From assembly GCF_030010375.1 (NCBI RefSeq), contig NZ_JASCRY010000001.1:1240001-1304000 (forward strand): a stretch of 64,000 bases of DNA, given 5' to 3'. The stretch comes from Flavobacterium yafengii (GTDB lineage: Bacteria; Bacteroidota; Bacteroidia; Flavobacteriales; Flavobacteriaceae). The notes under the pieces were generated by a model. It had not been told where the DNA came from and searched no databases. It saw nothing but the letters and a program-made list of their open reading frames with translations. Both the position numbers and the translations under genes were made by a program. Shown piece by piece: positions 26,544-38,078 of the stretch. Position 1 is the first letter of the stretch. The number at the start of each line of letters is the position of its first letter.

Positions 26544-26752
26544 CGTATAACAAAAGTCTACCTTGTATAATTACATAATAGTCTTTGAAAACAAATTCAT
26601 TTTACCCATTACGAGGAAAAAAAATTAACAGATAATAAGAAAGTAGTTATCTTAAATTGGTTTTTAAAGATGTAATGGTTGTAAAAGAAAAGTATAAATA
26701 GATCAATATTTGTACAAAAAAATTACTTTTTTAATCAAAATTTTGTCCATTG

Positions 26753-29700
26753 ATGATAACAAATCAGACCGAAAGATTGAATTTTGCCTCAACAAAAAAT
26801 ATTCCTGATTATCCAGATTTTCTAGATGTTCAGGTTAAATCGTTTAAAGATTTTTTTCAATTAGAAACTAAATCTGACGAAAGAGGCGACGAAGGGCTTT
26901 ACAATACCTTCATGGAAAACTTCCCAATTACTGATACAAGAAATAACTTTGTATTAGAATTCCTTGATTATTTTGTAGATCCACCACGTTATACAATTCA
27001 AGAATGTATAGAAAGAGGTCTTACCTATAGTGTGCCTTTAAAAGCAAGGTTAAAACTATATTGTACAGATCCAGAACATGAAGATTTTGAAACTATTGTT
27101 CAAGATGTTTATCTTGGTACAATTCCTTATATGACGCCTAGTGGTACCTTTGTTATTAATGGTGCTGAGCGTGTAGTTGTTTCTCAATTACACAGATCTC
27201 CAGGTGTTTTCTTTGGTCAATCATTCCATGCAAATGGTACAAAATTGTATTCTGCCAGAGTAATTCCTTTTAAAGGTTCTTGGATAGAGTTTTCTACAGA
27301 TATAAATAGTGTAATGTACGCTTATATCGACAGAAAGAAAAAATTACCAGTTACCACTCTTTTTAGAGCAATTGGTTTTGAAAGAGATAAAGATATTCTA
27401 GAAATTTTTGATCTTGCCGAAGAAATTAAGGTTTCTAAAACAGGTCTAAAAAAATATATCGGTAGAAAATTAGCTGCTCGTGTATTGAATACATGGCATG
27501 AAGATTTCGTAGATGAAGACACTGGTGAAGTAGTTTCTATCGAACGTAACGAAATAATCCTTGATAGAGATACTATTATCGACAAAGATAATGTGGAAGA
27601 AATCATTGATTCTAACGTTAAATCTATTTTGCTACATAAAGAAGATGCTAATCAAGGTGATTATGCTATCATTCATAATACGTTGCAAAAAGATCCAACA
27701 AACTCTGAAAAAGAGGCTGTTGAACATATCTACAGACAATTACGTAACGCTGAACCGCCTGATGAAGAAACGGCTCGTGGTATTATAGATAAATTATTCT
27801 TCTCTGACCAACGTTACAACTTAGGTGAAGTAGGTCGTTATAGAATAAATAAAAAATTAGGGTTGGATACTCCAATGGAAAAGCAAGTCTTGACCAAAGA
27901 AGATATCATAACTATCGTGAAATATTTGATCGAATTGATCAACTCTAAAGCAGAGATTGATGATATTGATCACTTATCAAACCGTCGTGTTAGAACAGTT
28001 GGAGAACAATTGTCTCAACAATTCGGTGTTGGATTAGCGCGTATGGCGAGAACTATTCGTGAGAGAATGAACGTTAGAGATAACGAGGTGTTTACACCAA
28101 TAGATTTGATTAATGCAAAAACATTATCATCTGTTATCAACTCTTTCTTTGGAACAAACCAGTTGTCTCAGTTTATGGATCAAACGAATCCACTTGCCGA
28201 GATTACGCACAAGAGAAGATTATCTGCACTAGGACCAGGTGGACTTTCGAGAGAAAGAGCAGGTTTTGAGGTACGTGACGTTCACTATACGCATTACGGA
28301 CGTTTATGTCCAATTGAAACTCCTGAGGGACCAAACATTGGTTTGATTTCATCTCTTGGTGTTTATGCTAAAGTAAACGGAATGGGTTTCATCGAAACAC
28401 CGTACCGTAAAGTAACTAATGGAACTGTAGATTTAGTGTCTACTCCAGTATACTTAAGCGCAGAAGAAGAAGAAGGAATGATGATTGCTCAGGCAAACAT
28501 TCAAATGGATGCTACAGGAAAAATTACTGCCGAAGACGTAATTGCACGTCAAGAAGGTGATTTCCCAGTAATTGAACCAACAAAAGTAGATTATACTGAT
28601 GTTGCTCCAAATCAAATTGCTTCTATTTCAGCTTCTTTGATTCCTTTCTTAGAACATGATGATGCGAATAGAGCCTTGATGGGATCTAACATGATGCGTC
28701 AGGCCGTACCATTAATTCGTCCTGAAGCTCCAATTGTTGGAACTGGTTTAGAGCGTCAAGTAGCTTCTGATTCTAGAGTATTGATTAATGCTGAAGGAGA
28801 TGGAGTTATAGAATATGTAGATGCAAATATCATCACTATCAAATACGACCGTTCTGAAGAAGAAAGAATGGTGAGTTTTGAGCCAGATGAAAAAACATAC
28901 AATTTAATTAAATTTAGAAAAACCAATCAAGGTACAAGTATCAACCTTAAACCTATCGTAAGAAAAGGGGATAGAGTGGTTCCTGGACAAGTATTATCTG
29001 AAGGATATGCGACTCAAAATGGTGAATTAGCTTTAGGTCGTAACCTAAAAGTTGCATTTATGCCATGGAAAGGATACAACTTCGAGGATGCGATTGTAAT
29101 TTCTGAAAAAGTTGTTCGTGACGATATTTTTACCTCTATTCACGTTGATGATTATTCATTAGAAGTTAGAGATACTAAATTAGGTAACGAAGAATTAACG
29201 AATGACATACCAAACGTTTCTGAAGAAGCTACTAAAGATTTAGATGAAAATGGTATGATCAGAATTGGAGCCGAGGTTAAACCTGGCGACATTCTTATCG
29301 GAAAAATTACTCCAAAAGGGGAATCAGATCCTACTCCGGAAGAGAAATTGCTTCGTGCAATCTTCGGGGACAAAGCAGGTGATGTAAAAGATGCTTCATT
29401 AAAAGCTTCTCCTTCTTTACATGGTGTAGTTTTAGACAAAAAATTGTTCGCAAGAGCAGTAAAAGATAAACGTAAACGTACTCAAGATAAAGATGCTTTA
29501 GGAGCACTTGAAATGGAGTTTGAAGTTAAATTTGTTGAATTAAAAGACAAATTAGTGGAGAAACTTTTCTTGATCGTAAACGGAAAAACATCTCAAGGGG
29601 TAATGAATGATTTGGGTGAAGAAGTTTTACCAAAAGGTAAAAAATACACGCAAAAAATGCTTTATGCTGTTGAAGATTTTGCTCACTTAAGTAAAGGTCA

Positions 29701-30565
29701 ATGGGTTGCTGATGATGCAACTAATAAAATGGTTAATGATTTAATTCATAACTATAAAATTAAATTGAACGATTTACAAGGGGCTTTACGTAGAGAGAAA
29801 TTCACTATTACTGTTGGGGATGAATTGCCAGCAGGAATCTTGAAATTAGCGAAAGTATATATTGCCAAAAAACGTAAACTGAAAGTTGGGGATAAAATGG
29901 CGGGACGTCACGGTAACAAAGGTATTGTTGCTCGTATCGTTCGTCATGAAGATATGCCTTTCCTTGAAGATGGAACGCCAGTTGATATCGTGTTGAACCC
30001 ATTAGGTGTACCTTCACGTATGAACATTGGTCAAATTTATGAAACTGTTCTTGGTTGGGCTGGACAAAACTTGGGTAGAAAATTTGCTACACCAATTTTT
30101 GACGGAGCAACTCTTGATCAAATCAATGAATTGACTGACGAAGCTGGAATACCACGTTTTGGACATACACATTTATATGATGGTGGTACAGGAGAACGTT
30201 TCCATCAAGCAGCAACAGTAGGAGTTATCTACATGTTGAAACTTGGACACATGGTTGACGATAAAATGCACGCACGTTCTATAGGTCCATACTCGTTGAT
30301 TACTCAACAACCACTTGGAGGTAAAGCTCAATTTGGAGGGCAACGTTTTGGAGAGATGGAGGTTTGGGCACTTGAAGCTTATGGAGCATCAAGTACACTT
30401 AGAGAAATCTTGACTGTGAAGTCTGATGATGTTATCGGTAGAGCTAAAACTTACGAAGCAATCGTAAAAGGTGAATCTATGCCAGAACCAGGATTACCTG
30501 AATCATTCAATGTATTAATGCATGAATTGAAAGGTCTTGGACTTGACATTCGTTTAGAAGAATAA
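26753..30565 (+). CDS. rpoB: DNA-directed RNA polymerase beta subunit
   Basis: A 1270-residue beta subunit. The frame extends one TTG codon upstream, but the ATG at 26753 gives the usual flavobacterial N-terminus [13 protein letters not shown]. The rifampicin region [20 protein letters not shown] followed by LSALGPGG is unmodified at the common resistance positions (Asp of FMD, His of THK, Ser of LSAL), so no target-based rifampicin resistance is predicted. The C-terminal half contains the active-site and switch segments GRHGNKG and [20 protein letters not shown]. It is co-transcribed with rpoC across an unusually long 299-bp spacer. Confidence 0.99.
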   Translation: MITNQTERLNFASTKNIPDYPDFLDVQVKSFKDFFQLETKSDERGDEGLYNTFMENFPITDTRNNFVLEFLDYFVDPPRYTIQECIERGLTYSVPLKARLKLYCTDPEHEDFETIVQDVYLGTIPYMTPSGTFVINGAERVVVSQLHRSPGVFFGQSFHANGTKLYSARVIPFKGSWIEFSTDINSVMYAYIDRKKKLPVTTLFRAIGFERDKDILEIFDLAEEIKVSKTGLKKYIGRKLAARVLNTWHEDFVDEDTGEVVSIERNEIILDRDTIIDKDNVEEIIDSNVKSILLHKEDANQGDYAIIHNTLQKDPTNSEKEAVEHIYRQLRNAEPPDEETARGIIDKLFFSDQRYNLGEVGRYRINKKLGLDTPMEKQVLTKEDIITIVKYLIELINSKAEIDDIDHLSNRRVRTVGEQLSQQFGVGLARMARTIRERMNVRDNEVFTPIDLINAKTLSSVINSFFGTNQLSQFMDQTNPLAEITHKRRLSALGPGGLSRERAGFEVRDVHYTHYGRLCPIETPEGPNIGLISSLGVYAKVNGMGFIETPYRKVTNGTVDLVSTPVYLSAEEEEGMMIAQANIQMDATGKITAEDVIARQEGDFPVIEPTKVDYTDVAPNQIASISASLIPFLEHDDANRALMGSNMMRQAVPLIRPEAPIVGTGLERQVASDSRVLINAEGDGVIEYVDANIITIKYDRSEEERMVSFEPDEKTYNLIKFRKTNQGTSINLKPIVRKGDRVVPGQVLSEGYATQNGELALGRNLKVAFMPWKGYNFEDAIVISEKVVRDDIFTSIHVDDYSLEVRDTKLGNEELTNDIPNVSEEATKDLDENGMIRIGAEVKPGDILIGKITPKGESDPTPEEKLLRAIFGDKAGDVKDASLKASPSLHGVVLDKKLFARAVKDKRKRTQDKDALGALEMEFEVKFVELKDKLVEKLFLIVNGKTSQGVMNDLGEEVLPKGKKYTQKMLYAVEDFAHLSKGQWVADDATNKMVNDLIHNYKIKLNDLQGALRREKFTITVGDELPAGILKLAKVYIAKKRKLKVGDKMAGRHGNKGIVARIVRHEDMPFLEDGTPVDIVLNPLGVPSRMNIGQIYETVLGWAGQNLGRKFATPIFDGATLDQINELTDEAGIPRFGHTHLYDGGTGERFHQAATVGVIYMLKLGHMVDDKMHARSIGPYSLITQQPLGGKAQFGGQRFGEMEVWALEAYGASSTLREILTVKSDDVIGRAKTYEAIVKGESMPEPGLPESFNVLMHELKGLGLDIRLEE

Positions 30566-30581
30566 ATAAATTTTGTCAACT

Positions 30582-30609
30582 GTAGAGACGCGATTAATCG
30601 CGTCTCTAC
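30582..30609. repeat. Perfect 28-bp palindrome between rpoB and rpoC
   Basis: The arm GTAGAGACGCGATT is followed at once by its exact reverse complement, with no loop and 46 percent G+C in AT-rich surroundings. It has no T run, so it is not a standard terminator. The same or very similar palindromes are, from memory, dispersed in other bacterial genomes including cyanobacteria. Confidence 0.8.
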
Positions 30610-30864
30610 TTTGGCATTTATAAAAGTTTTTAGGATTTATACCCGTAACCCGTTCCGATTTTTTATTTAAACCCAAAGGTTTTATAAATAGCACTTCAAA
30701 ATTTTTATTTGAAGTTTAGAGAAGTAACTCGAGGAAGTGTTTAAGTCGAAAGTTTGAAAGTCCAAAGTCTAAAGTCATCTGTGACTTTAAAAACTTTATG
30801 ACATTTGACTTTAGATTAAAACGAAAATCAATTTTTAATTGCAAATAAATCAATAGTAAAAACT

Positions 30865-33800
30865 ATGATGAATAATAGAAATAATAACAATAAAGATAAA
30901 AACCCTGTAAAAAGGTTTAATAAAATCTCCATAGGACTTGCTTCTCCCGAATCTATCTTGAAAGAATCAAGAGGTGAAGTATTGAAGCCCGAAACTATCA
31001 ACTACAGAACGCACAAACCTGAGCGTGATGGTCTTTTCTGTGAACGTATTTTCGGACCAGTAAAAGATTTTGAATGTGCTTGTGGTAAGTATAAAAGAAT
31101 ACGTTACAAAGGAATCATCTGTGACCGTTGTGGTGTTGAAGTAACTGAGAAAAAAGTACGTAGAGACAGAGTAGGTCACATCAACCTTGTTGTGCCAATT
31201 GCTCATATCTGGTATTTCCGTTCTCTTCCAAACAAAATTGGTTATATCCTTGGTCTTCCGTCTAAGAAATTAGATATGATTATTTACTACGAAAGATACG
31301 TAGTAATCCAAGCGGGTATCGCTAAAAATGCAGAAGGTGAATCATTGCAAAGACTAGACTTTTTGACAGAAGAAGAATATTTAAATATTTTAGATACACT
31401 TCCTGCTGACAATCAGTATCTTGATGATTTTGATCCTAATAAGTTTGTTGCCAAAATGGGAGCAGAGTGTATTATGGATTTATTAGCAAGAATAGATCTT
31501 GATGCCTTGTCTTACCAATTGAGACACAATGCTAACAATGAAACGTCTAAACAACGTAAAACTGAAGCGTTAAAAAGATTACAAGTTGTTGAATCTTTCC
31601 GTGAGTCTAACTTGAACCGTGAGAATCGTCCGGAATGGATGATTATGAAAGTGGTACCAGTTATTCCACCAGAATTACGTCCGCTTGTGCCACTTGATGG
31701 AGGCCGTTTTGCAACTTCAGATTTAAATGATTTATACCGTCGTGTAATTATACGTAACAACCGTTTGAAAAGATTAATGGAGATTAAAGCTCCAGAAGTT
31801 ATCTTAAGAAACGAAAAACGTATGTTGCAGGAATCTGTAGATTCACTTTTCGATAATACTCGTAAAGCTTCTGCAGTAAAAACAGAATCAAACAGACCAT
31901 TAAAATCATTATCTGATTCCCTTAAAGGTAAACAAGGACGTTTCCGTCAAAATTTACTTGGAAAACGTGTGGATTATTCTGCTCGTTCGGTAATTGTTGT
32001 TGGACCTGAATTGAAATTATCTGAATGTGGTATCCCAAAAGATATGGCAGCAGAATTGTACAAACCTTTCGTTATCCGTAAATTGATAGAAAGAGGAATT
32101 GTAAAAACTGTAAAATCAGCTAAGAAAATAATAGATAAGAAAGAGCCTGTAGTTTGGGATATCCTTGAAAATGTAATTAAAGGTCACCCAATATTACTGA
32201 ATCGTGCTCCTACTTTGCACAGATTAGGTATCCAAGCATTCCAACCAAAATTAATTGAAGGAAAAGCAATCCAATTGCACCCTTTAGTTTGTACTGCATT
32301 TAATGCGGATTTTGATGGGGATCAAATGGCAGTTCACTTGCCATTAGGACCAGAAGCTATTTTGGAAGCACAACTATTAATGTTGGGTTCTCACAATATT
32401 CTGAATCCTGCTAATGGTGCACCAATCACGGTACCTTCTCAGGATATGGTCTTGGGTCTATACTATATGACCAAAGAACGTTTATCTACTCCTGAGCTTA
32501 AGATTTTAGGAGAAGGAATCACTTTTTATTCTGCTGAAGAGGTAAATATTGCTTTGAATGAAGGTAGATTAGAATTGAATGCTTCTGTTAAAATTAGAGC
32601 AAAAGATTTTAATGAAGCAGGTGAGTTGGTTTACCAAATCATCAAAACAACTGCGGGTCGTGTATTATTTAATGAAGTAGTACCGGAAGCAGCTGGATAT
32701 ATCAATGATGTATTGACTAAGAAAAACCTTAGAGATATTATCGGTCACGTTTTGAGTTCTACTGATGTACCTACAACAGCGGCTTTCTTGGATAACATGA
32801 AAGACATGGGTTACAAATTTGCCTTCAAAGGTGGTTTGTCATTCTCTCTTGGAGATATTAGAATTCCAGATCAAAAACCTAAATTAATTGCAGACGCCAG
32901 AGAACAAGTTCAAGGTATTTCTGTTAATTATAATATGGGTCTTATTACCAATAACGAACGTTACAACCAAGTTATTGATGTATGGACTTCAGCAAATGCT
33001 CAATTGACAGAGTTAGCAATGAAAAACATTAGAGAAGACCAACAAGGTTTTAACTCAGTGTATATGATGCTTGATTCTGGAGCAAGGGGTTCCAAAGAAC
33101 AAATTCGTCAGTTAACTGGTATGCGTGGTTTGATGGCTAAGCCAAAAAAATCTACTGCTGGTGGTGGTGAGATTATTGAAAACCCGATTCTTTCTAACTT
33201 TAAAGAAGGTCTTTCGATCCTTGAGTACTTTATCTCTACTCACGGTGCGCGTAAAGGTCTTGCGGATACGGCATTGAAAACTGCCGATGCAGGATATTTA
33301 ACAAGAAGATTGCATGATGTATCTCAAGATGTTATTGTTAACATAGAAGATTGCGGTACACTTAGAGGTGTTGAAGTATCAGCATTGAAGAAAAATGAGG
33401 AAATTGTTGAATCATTAGGAGAAAGAATTTTAGGACGTGTTGTTTTACAAGACGTAATTAATCCTTTAAACAATGAGGTTTTAATTCAAGCTGGACAGCA
33501 AATCACTGAAGTTATAATGAAAGCAATTGATGCTTCTCCAATCGAGAAAGTAGAAGTGCGTTCACCATTAACTTGTGAAGCGTTAAAAGGTATTTGTGCA
33601 AAATGTTACGGTAGAAATTTAGCTACTGGTAAAATGACACAAAGAGGAGAAGCAGTTGGTGTTATTGCAGCTCAGTCTATTGGAGAACCGGGTACACAGT
33701 TAACATTACGTACATTCCACGTTGGTGGGGTTGCGGGTGGTATTTCTGAAGAATCAAGCATCATTACCAAATTTGATGGTAAACTTGAAATCGAAGATTT

Positions 33801-35178
33801 AAAAACTGTTAAAGGAGAAGATAGTGAAGGTAATGCAGTTGATATTGTTGTATCTCGTTCTACTGAATTGAAATTAATTGATGAAAGAACAGGTATCTTA
33901 TTAAGTACAAATAATATTCCTTACGGTTCAAGTATTTTCGTTAAAGACGGTCAATCTGTTGCTAAAGGAGATGTAATCTGTAAATGGGATCCATATAATG
34001 GAGTTATCGTTTCTGAGTTTACTGGTAAAATTGCTTACGAAGATTTAGAGCAAGGTCAATCATTCATGGTTGAAATTGATGAGCAAACTGGTTTCCAAGA
34101 AAAAGTAATTTCTGAATCTAGAGCTAAAAAATTAATTCCTACTTTATTGGTTTACGGTAAAGAAGGAGAACTAATTCGTTCTTATAACTTACCAGTTGGA
34201 GCCCACTTGATGGTTGAAAACGGTGAGAAAATTAAAGCAGGTAAAGTATTGGTGAAAATTCCACGTCGTTCTTCTAAATCAGGAGATATTACTGGAGGTT
34301 TACCTAGAATTACAGAGTTGTTAGAAGCTCGTAATCCTTCAAACCCAGCTGTTGTTTCTGAAATCGATGGTGTTGTTTCTTTTGGAAAAATTAAAAGAGG
34401 TAACCGTGAGATTGTTATCGAATCTAAATTTGGTGACGTTAGAAAATACTTGGTTAAATTATCAAGCCAAATTCTAGTTCAAGAAAATGACTTCGTAAGA
34501 GCAGGGGTGCCTTTATCTGATGGTGCAATTACTCCGGATGATATTTTAAGAATTCAAGGACCGGCAGCTGTTCAACAGTATTTGGTAAATGAAATTCAAG
34601 AAGTATACCGTTTACAAGGGGTAAAAATTAACGACAAACACTTTGAAGTAGTAATACGTCAAATGATGCGTAAAGTAAGAGTACAAGATCCAGGTGATAC
34701 TTTATTCTTAGAAGATCAATTGATTCACACTAAAGACTTTATCGTTCAAAATGATAAATTATATGGTATGAAAGTAGTTGAAGATGCTGGAGATTCTAGT
34801 GCTTTAAAAGAAGGACAAATTATTACGCCTCGTGAGTTGCGTGATGAAAACTCTTTATTGAAACGTACAGATAAAAATCTTGTTGTAGCTCGTGATGTTG
34901 TTACCGCAACTGCAACACCAGTTTTACAAGGTATTACTAGAGCATCGCTTCAAACTAAATCGTTTATTTCTGCTGCCTCTTTCCAAGAGACTACTAAAGT
35001 ATTGAACGAAGCTGCTGTTGCAGGTAAAATCGATTACTTAGAAGGATTGAAAGAGAATGTAATTGTAGGACATAGAATCCCTGCCGGAACTGGTATGAGA
35101 GAATATGACAACACAATTGTAGGGTCAAAAGAAGATTATAACGACATGATGGCTAACAAAGAAGAATATATTTATTAA
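30865..35178 (+). CDS. rpoC: DNA-directed RNA polymerase beta' subunit
   Basis: A 1437-residue beta' subunit (1436 if the second ATG at 30868 is used). The N-terminal zinc-binding motif [13 protein letters not shown]...CDRCG is at residues about 70-90. The catalytic magnesium loop NADFDGDQM lies near 475, and the second zinc site has Cys residues in CGTLRG and [13 protein letters not shown] near 830-915. [13 protein letters not shown] follows in the bridge-helix and trigger-loop zone. The gene is intact and of normal length for the phylum. A DUF3467 gene begins 3 bp after its stop. Confidence 0.99.
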   Translation: MMNNRNNNNKDKNPVKRFNKISIGLASPESILKESRGEVLKPETINYRTHKPERDGLFCERIFGPVKDFECACGKYKRIRYKGIICDRCGVEVTEKKVRRDRVGHINLVVPIAHIWYFRSLPNKIGYILGLPSKKLDMIIYYERYVVIQAGIAKNAEGESLQRLDFLTEEEYLNILDTLPADNQYLDDFDPNKFVAKMGAECIMDLLARIDLDALSYQLRHNANNETSKQRKTEALKRLQVVESFRESNLNRENRPEWMIMKVVPVIPPELRPLVPLDGGRFATSDLNDLYRRVIIRNNRLKRLMEIKAPEVILRNEKRMLQESVDSLFDNTRKASAVKTESNRPLKSLSDSLKGKQGRFRQNLLGKRVDYSARSVIVVGPELKLSECGIPKDMAAELYKPFVIRKLIERGIVKTVKSAKKIIDKKEPVVWDILENVIKGHPILLNRAPTLHRLGIQAFQPKLIEGKAIQLHPLVCTAFNADFDGDQMAVHLPLGPEAILEAQLLMLGSHNILNPANGAPITVPSQDMVLGLYYMTKERLSTPELKILGEGITFYSAEEVNIALNEGRLELNASVKIRAKDFNEAGELVYQIIKTTAGRVLFNEVVPEAAGYINDVLTKKNLRDIIGHVLSSTDVPTTAAFLDNMKDMGYKFAFKGGLSFSLGDIRIPDQKPKLIADAREQVQGISVNYNMGLITNNERYNQVIDVWTSANAQLTELAMKNIREDQQGFNSVYMMLDSGARGSKEQIRQLTGMRGLMAKPKKSTAGGGEIIENPILSNFKEGLSILEYFISTHGARKGLADTALKTADAGYLTRRLHDVSQDVIVNIEDCGTLRGVEVSALKKNEEIVESLGERILGRVVLQDVINPLNNEVLIQAGQQITEVIMKAIDASPIEKVEVRSPLTCEALKGICAKCYGRNLATGKMTQRGEAVGVIAAQSIGEPGTQLTLRTFHVGGVAGGISEESSIITKFDGKLEIEDLKTVKGEDSEGNAVDIVVSRSTELKLIDERTGILLSTNNIPYGSSIFVKDGQSVAKGDVICKWDPYNGVIVSEFTGKIAYEDLEQGQSFMVEIDEQTGFQEKVISESRAKKLIPTLLVYGKEGELIRSYNLPVGAHLMVENGEKIKAGKVLVKIPRRSSKSGDITGGLPRITELLEARNPSNPAVVSEIDGVVSFGKIKRGNREIVIESKFGDVRKYLVKLSSQILVQENDFVRAGVPLSDGAITPDDILRIQGPAAVQQYLVNEIQEVYRLQGVKINDKHFEVVIRQMMRKVRVQDPGDTLFLEDQLIHTKDFIVQNDKLYGMKVVEDAGDSSALKEGQIITPRELRDENSLLKRTDKNLVVARDVVTATATPVLQGITRASLQTKSFISAASFQETTKVLNEAAVAGKIDYLEGLKENVIVGHRIPAGTGMREYDNTIVGSKEDYNDMMANKEEYIY

Positions 35179-35181
35179 AAT

Positions 35182-35493
35182 ATGAGTAATTCTAATCAAC
35201 AACAAGAGCAAATTAATATTGAGCTAGATGAAAAAATTGCTGAAGGGATTTATTCCAACTTGGCAATAATAAATCACTCTTCATCAGAGTTTGTTTTAGA
35301 TTTTGTAAGCATCATGCCTGGTATTCCTAAAGCTAAGGTGAAATCAAGAATTGTCTTGACACCACAACATGCTAAAAGATTGTTGAAAGCAATAGGAGAA
35401 AACATTCATCGTTTTGAAGTCGCTCATGGCGAAATAAAAGACACTGAACAAGCACCAATACCGCTTAATTTTGGTCCAGCAGGACAAGCATAA
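35182..35493 (+). CDS. DUF3467 family protein
   Basis: A 103-residue soluble protein of the DUF3467 family (EGIYSNLAIINHSSSEFVLDF, then SRIVLTPQHAKRLLKAIGENI). It starts 3 bp after rpoC and must be translated from the same message. The rpoC-DUF3467 order is common in Bacteroidota, which suggests a link to transcription, but no function is established. A good terminator follows directly, making this the end of the rpoBC operon. Confidence 0.88.
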   Translation: MSNSNQQQEQINIELDEKIAEGIYSNLAIINHSSSEFVLDFVSIMPGIPKAKVKSRIVLTPQHAKRLLKAIGENIHRFEVAHGEIKDTEQAPIPLNFGPAGQA

Positions 35494-35504
35494 TTAAAAT
35501 AATA

Positions 35505-35533
35505 AAAAGGCTCCAGAAATGGAGCCTTTTTTT
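35505..35533 (+). terminator. Terminator of the rpoBC-DUF3467 operon
   Basis: AAAAGGCTCC (35505-35514) pairs with GGAGCCTTTT (35521-35530) around a 6-nt loop, followed by T residues. Confidence 0.93.
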
Positions 35534-35853
35534 GTTTATGGATTAATTCTTTATTTTATAACGTAACTATTAGCTTTGTGTTTTTTGATTTAAGATGTAT
35601 AATAGTACTACTTCAATATTTCTCTATTATTCGTTCCTGAAATTTTGAATTTCTAAAAAAAATTAAACAATACTTTTTATTTGATAAATTGACATTAAGG
35701 AACCTTTAAATTCAGTGGCTTAATAACAAGTTTGTGCTTTAAACGATTATTAAGGTGCTTCATCGAAAATATTTTTTGCTGGTAAATAAATGATATACTT
35801 TCGTTCTCGAGATAGGGAAGTAAATCCTATCTATCATAAAAAAACGAATTGTT
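35534..35853 (+). promoter_or_regulatory. Intergenic region with a candidate promoter for the orphan exported protein
   Basis: There is no gene here. TTTG (35775-35778), a 17-bp spacer and TACTTTCG (35796-35803, one base off TAnnTTTG) form a plausible promoter giving a leader of about 45 nt. Nothing else is supported in this AT-rich stretch. Confidence 0.5.
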
Positions 35854-36213
35854 ATGAAATATTTTTCTTTAAAAGCTAACACTAAAGGGATTTCAAATCT
35901 CTTGATAATGTTCGTTTTTATATTAATGTCAAACGTATCTGTATTTGGTCAATCTGCTCAAAATGTAGTTGATGCTAATACTATTGAAGTTAACAGTAAT
36001 ACAAAAAGAGAAAATGTTTCAGGAACTTCTTCTTCAAATAGTATGAATTTCGTATTATGGTTTATGGGTACTAAACAAGGTCCAAACGGTACAATTTCTA
36101 AAGAAAGTTCAAGTGCAAAAATACAGGTTATAACATCTGGTTCTGCTCCAAACCGTTTGTTAATCAAAGCTTTTTTAAAGAAAGCGGTAGATACTGACAG
36201 TATGGTTTCTTAA
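35854..36213 (+). CDS. Small exported protein of unknown function
   Basis: A 119-residue protein I do not recognise. A hydrophobic segment near residues 14-32 ending VFGQ is a signal peptide with probable cleavage before QSAQN. The mature part has about 87 residues: a Ser/Asn-rich linker (SNTKRENVSGTSSSNS), a hydrophobic-aromatic motif MNFVLWFMGTKQGPNG, and a basic, helical end NRLLIKAFLKKAV. It has its own promoter-like sequence and terminator, so it is expressed alone. Reading frame, start context and codon use are like those of neighbouring genes, so it is likely real. It is probably periplasmic or secreted. Confidence 0.7.
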   Translation: MKYFSLKANTKGISNLLIMFVFILMSNVSVFGQSAQNVVDANTIEVNSNTKRENVSGTSSSNSMNFVLWFMGTKQGPNGTISKESSSAKIQVITSGSAPNRLLIKAFLKKAVDTDSMVS

Positions 36214-36240
36214 GTGGAGATTTATTTTAAAAGGGATATA

Positions 36241-36276
36241 AAAAAAACGCTAATTTTTTAATTAGCGTTTTTTTTG
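36241..36276. terminator. Bidirectional terminator before prfC
   Basis: AACGCTAATT (36246-36255) pairs with AATTAGCGTT (36260-36269) around a TTTT loop, with A and T runs on either side, between convergent genes. Confidence 0.92.
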
Positions 36277-36299
36277 TAAATATTTTAAAAGGATATGTT

Positions 36300-37889
36300 T
36301 TATTCAAATTCTGAAGTAAAAAATAATTTCACATTCGGATATTTATTCTGTGTCATCTGTATAGTAAAATCAGAATCAGCTAGAAATACCAATTGCCCGT
36401 ATTTATCATGTGCTAAGAATTTTTGTTTGATTCTTCTAAATTCTTTAAACTCATCACTTTTGAGGTCCTTTGGTTTTACCCAACAGGCTTTGTGAACCGG
36501 GAAGTTTTCATATGTACATTTTGCGCCATATTCATGCTCTAAACGGTATTGGATAACTTCGTATTGAAGCGCACCAACCGTTCCAATGATTTTTCTGTTG
36601 TTCATTTCCAGTGTAAATAACTGTGCCACACCTTCGTCCATCAACTGATCAATTCCTTTGTCTAATTGTTTGGCTTTCATCGGGTCAGCATTATTGATGT
36701 ACCTGAAATGCTCTGGAGAAAAGCTCGGAATTCCTTTGAAACTCATGATTTCTCCTTCGGTCAACGTATCTCCAATTTTGAAATTTCCGGTATCATGCAA
36801 GCCTACAATATCACCCGGATACGATATATCTACAATTTCTTTTTTTTCAGCAAAGAAAGCATTCGGACTTGAGAATTTTAAGTTCTTTTTCTGGCGAACG
36901 TGATAATACGGTTTGTTTCTTTCGAAAGTTCCAGAAACAATTTTTATAAAAGCCAGACGGTCTCTATGCTTTGGATCCATATTGGCGTGGATTTTAAAAA
37001 CAAATCCAGTCATTTTTTCTTCTTTTGGATCTACTAATCGTGTTTCAGAATCTTTTGGTCTTGGCGATGGAGCAATTTGTACAAAACAATCCAATAATTC
37101 TCTTACACCAAAATTATTCAATGCCGAACCGAAAAACACGGGTTGTAATTTTCCGTCTAAATAATCCTGACGATCAAATTTTGGATAAACTTCGTCTATC
37201 AGCTCTAGTTCTTCTCGTAATCGATCTGCAGGTTTTTGACCAATTATTTTCTCTAATTCTGGGTTTTGAACATCAGAGAAAGCGATGGTTTCTTCAATGT
37301 TTTTACGACTATCACCACTAAATAAGTTGATATTTTGTTCCCATAGATTATATATTCCTTGAAAATCATAACCCATTCCTATCGGAAAACTTAACGGCGT
37401 AACGGTTAAACCTAGTTTTTGTTCTACTTCATCCATCAAGTCAAAAGCGTCTTTTCCTTCTCGGTCTAATTTATTGATGAATACGATAATTGGAATTTTT
37501 CGCATTCTACAAACAGCTACTAATTTCTCTGTTTGTTCCTCAACACCTTTGGCAACATCAATTACAACAATAACGCTGTCAACTGCAGTTAAAGTTCTAA
37601 AAGTGTCCTCGGCAAAATCCTTGTGTCCCGGAGTATCGAGAATATTTATTTTTTTGTCTTTATAATTGAATGCTAAAACCGAAGTAGAAACCGAAATTCC
37701 TCTCTGGCGTTCAATTTCCATAAAGTCACTGGTAGCACCTTTTTTAATTTTATTGTTCTTTACGGCACCTGCTTCTTGAATAGCACCACCAAAAAGGAGG
37801 AGTTTCTCAGTAAGTGTTGTTTTTCCGGCATCAGGATGTGAGATAATCCCGAAAGTTCTTCTGCGTTGTATTTCTTCTAAAAAGCCCAT
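36300..37889 (-). CDS. prfC: Peptide chain release factor 3
   Basis: A 529-residue GTPase that removes RF1/RF2 from the ribosome after termination. The G1 box SHPDAGKTT is near residues 18-26. RGISVSTSVLAF (switch region), DTPGH and NKLDREG are all present, and the length agrees with RF3. The frame runs seven codons further upstream to a TTG at 37910, but that codon overlaps the promoter -7 element. The ATG at 37889, giving MGFLEEIQRRRTFG, is the usual RF3 start. The gene is monocistronic. Confidence 0.95.
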   Translation of the reverse strand: MGFLEEIQRRRTFGIISHPDAGKTTLTEKLLLFGGAIQEAGAVKNNKIKKGATSDFMEIERQRGISVSTSVLAFNYKDKKINILDTPGHKDFAEDTFRTLTAVDSVIVVIDVAKGVEEQTEKLVAVCRMRKIPIIVFINKLDREGKDAFDLMDEVEQKLGLTVTPLSFPIGMGYDFQGIYNLWEQNINLFSGDSRKNIEETIAFSDVQNPELEKIIGQKPADRLREELELIDEVYPKFDRQDYLDGKLQPVFFGSALNNFGVRELLDCFVQIAPSPRPKDSETRLVDPKEEKMTGFVFKIHANMDPKHRDRLAFIKIVSGTFERNKPYYHVRQKKNLKFSSPNAFFAEKKEIVDISYPGDIVGLHDTGNFKIGDTLTEGEIMSFKGIPSFSPEHFRYINNADPMKAKQLDKGIDQLMDEGVAQLFTLEMNNRKIIGTVGALQYEVIQYRLEHEYGAKCTYENFPVHKACWVKPKDLKSDEFKEFRRIKQKFLAHDKYGQLVFLADSDFTIQMTQNKYPNVKLFFTSEFE

Positions 37890-37907
37890 ATTTGTATAAA
37901 TAGTTTG

Positions 37908-37915
37908 CAAAAGTA
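37908..37915 (-). promoter_or_regulatory. prfC promoter -7 element
   Basis: On the minus strand this reads TACTTTTG, a full TAnnTTTG match, 19 bp before the ATG at 37889. It rules out the upstream TTG as the start codon. Confidence 0.65.
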
Positions 37916-38032
37916 CTATTTATAAATGCCAATTAAAAAAATTGTATACTCTAAATGGAGTAGGTGGGTTTTGAAGTTGCAATTCATGTGATTTTAATTC
38001 AATAATTAAAATTACGAAGATTTAATAACTGA

Positions 38033-38063
38033 TAAAAAGAAGGCTGTCTTTTCAGACAGCCTT
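38033..38063 (-). terminator. Terminator of the amylase gene
   Basis: AAGGCTGTCT (38040-38049) pairs with AGACAGCCTT (38054-38063). Read on the minus strand the stem is followed by a run of T from the AAAAA at 38034-38038. Confidence 0.88.
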
Positions 38064-38078
38064 TATGATATTTAGGTG

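Noticed and set aside
26750..26752. TTG as the rpoB start codon
   Set aside because: The ATG immediately following gives the conserved N-terminus; the extra codon has no support.
28141..28320. Possible rifampicin-resistance changes in rpoB
   Set aside because: The residues at the common resistance positions are the sensitive type, so no resistance claim is made.
30745..30830. Recurring AAAGTC-like words between rpoB and rpoC as a tandem repeat or CRISPR
   Set aside because: Units are too degenerate and irregularly spaced, with no constant repeat length or spacers. It is noted only as AT-rich repetitive-looking sequence.
36342..36360. 19-nt exact match TTTATTCTGTGTCATCTGT between the prfC coding region and 63725-63743
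   Set aside because: In prfC it encodes conserved protein sequence, and the other copy lies in a simple-sequence spacer. A chance or wording match is more likely than a functional repeat.
37890..37910. Upstream TTG start for prfC, adding seven residues
   Set aside because: The TTG overlaps the promoter -7 element and would lie upstream of the predicted transcript start; the ATG at 37889 matches the family start.
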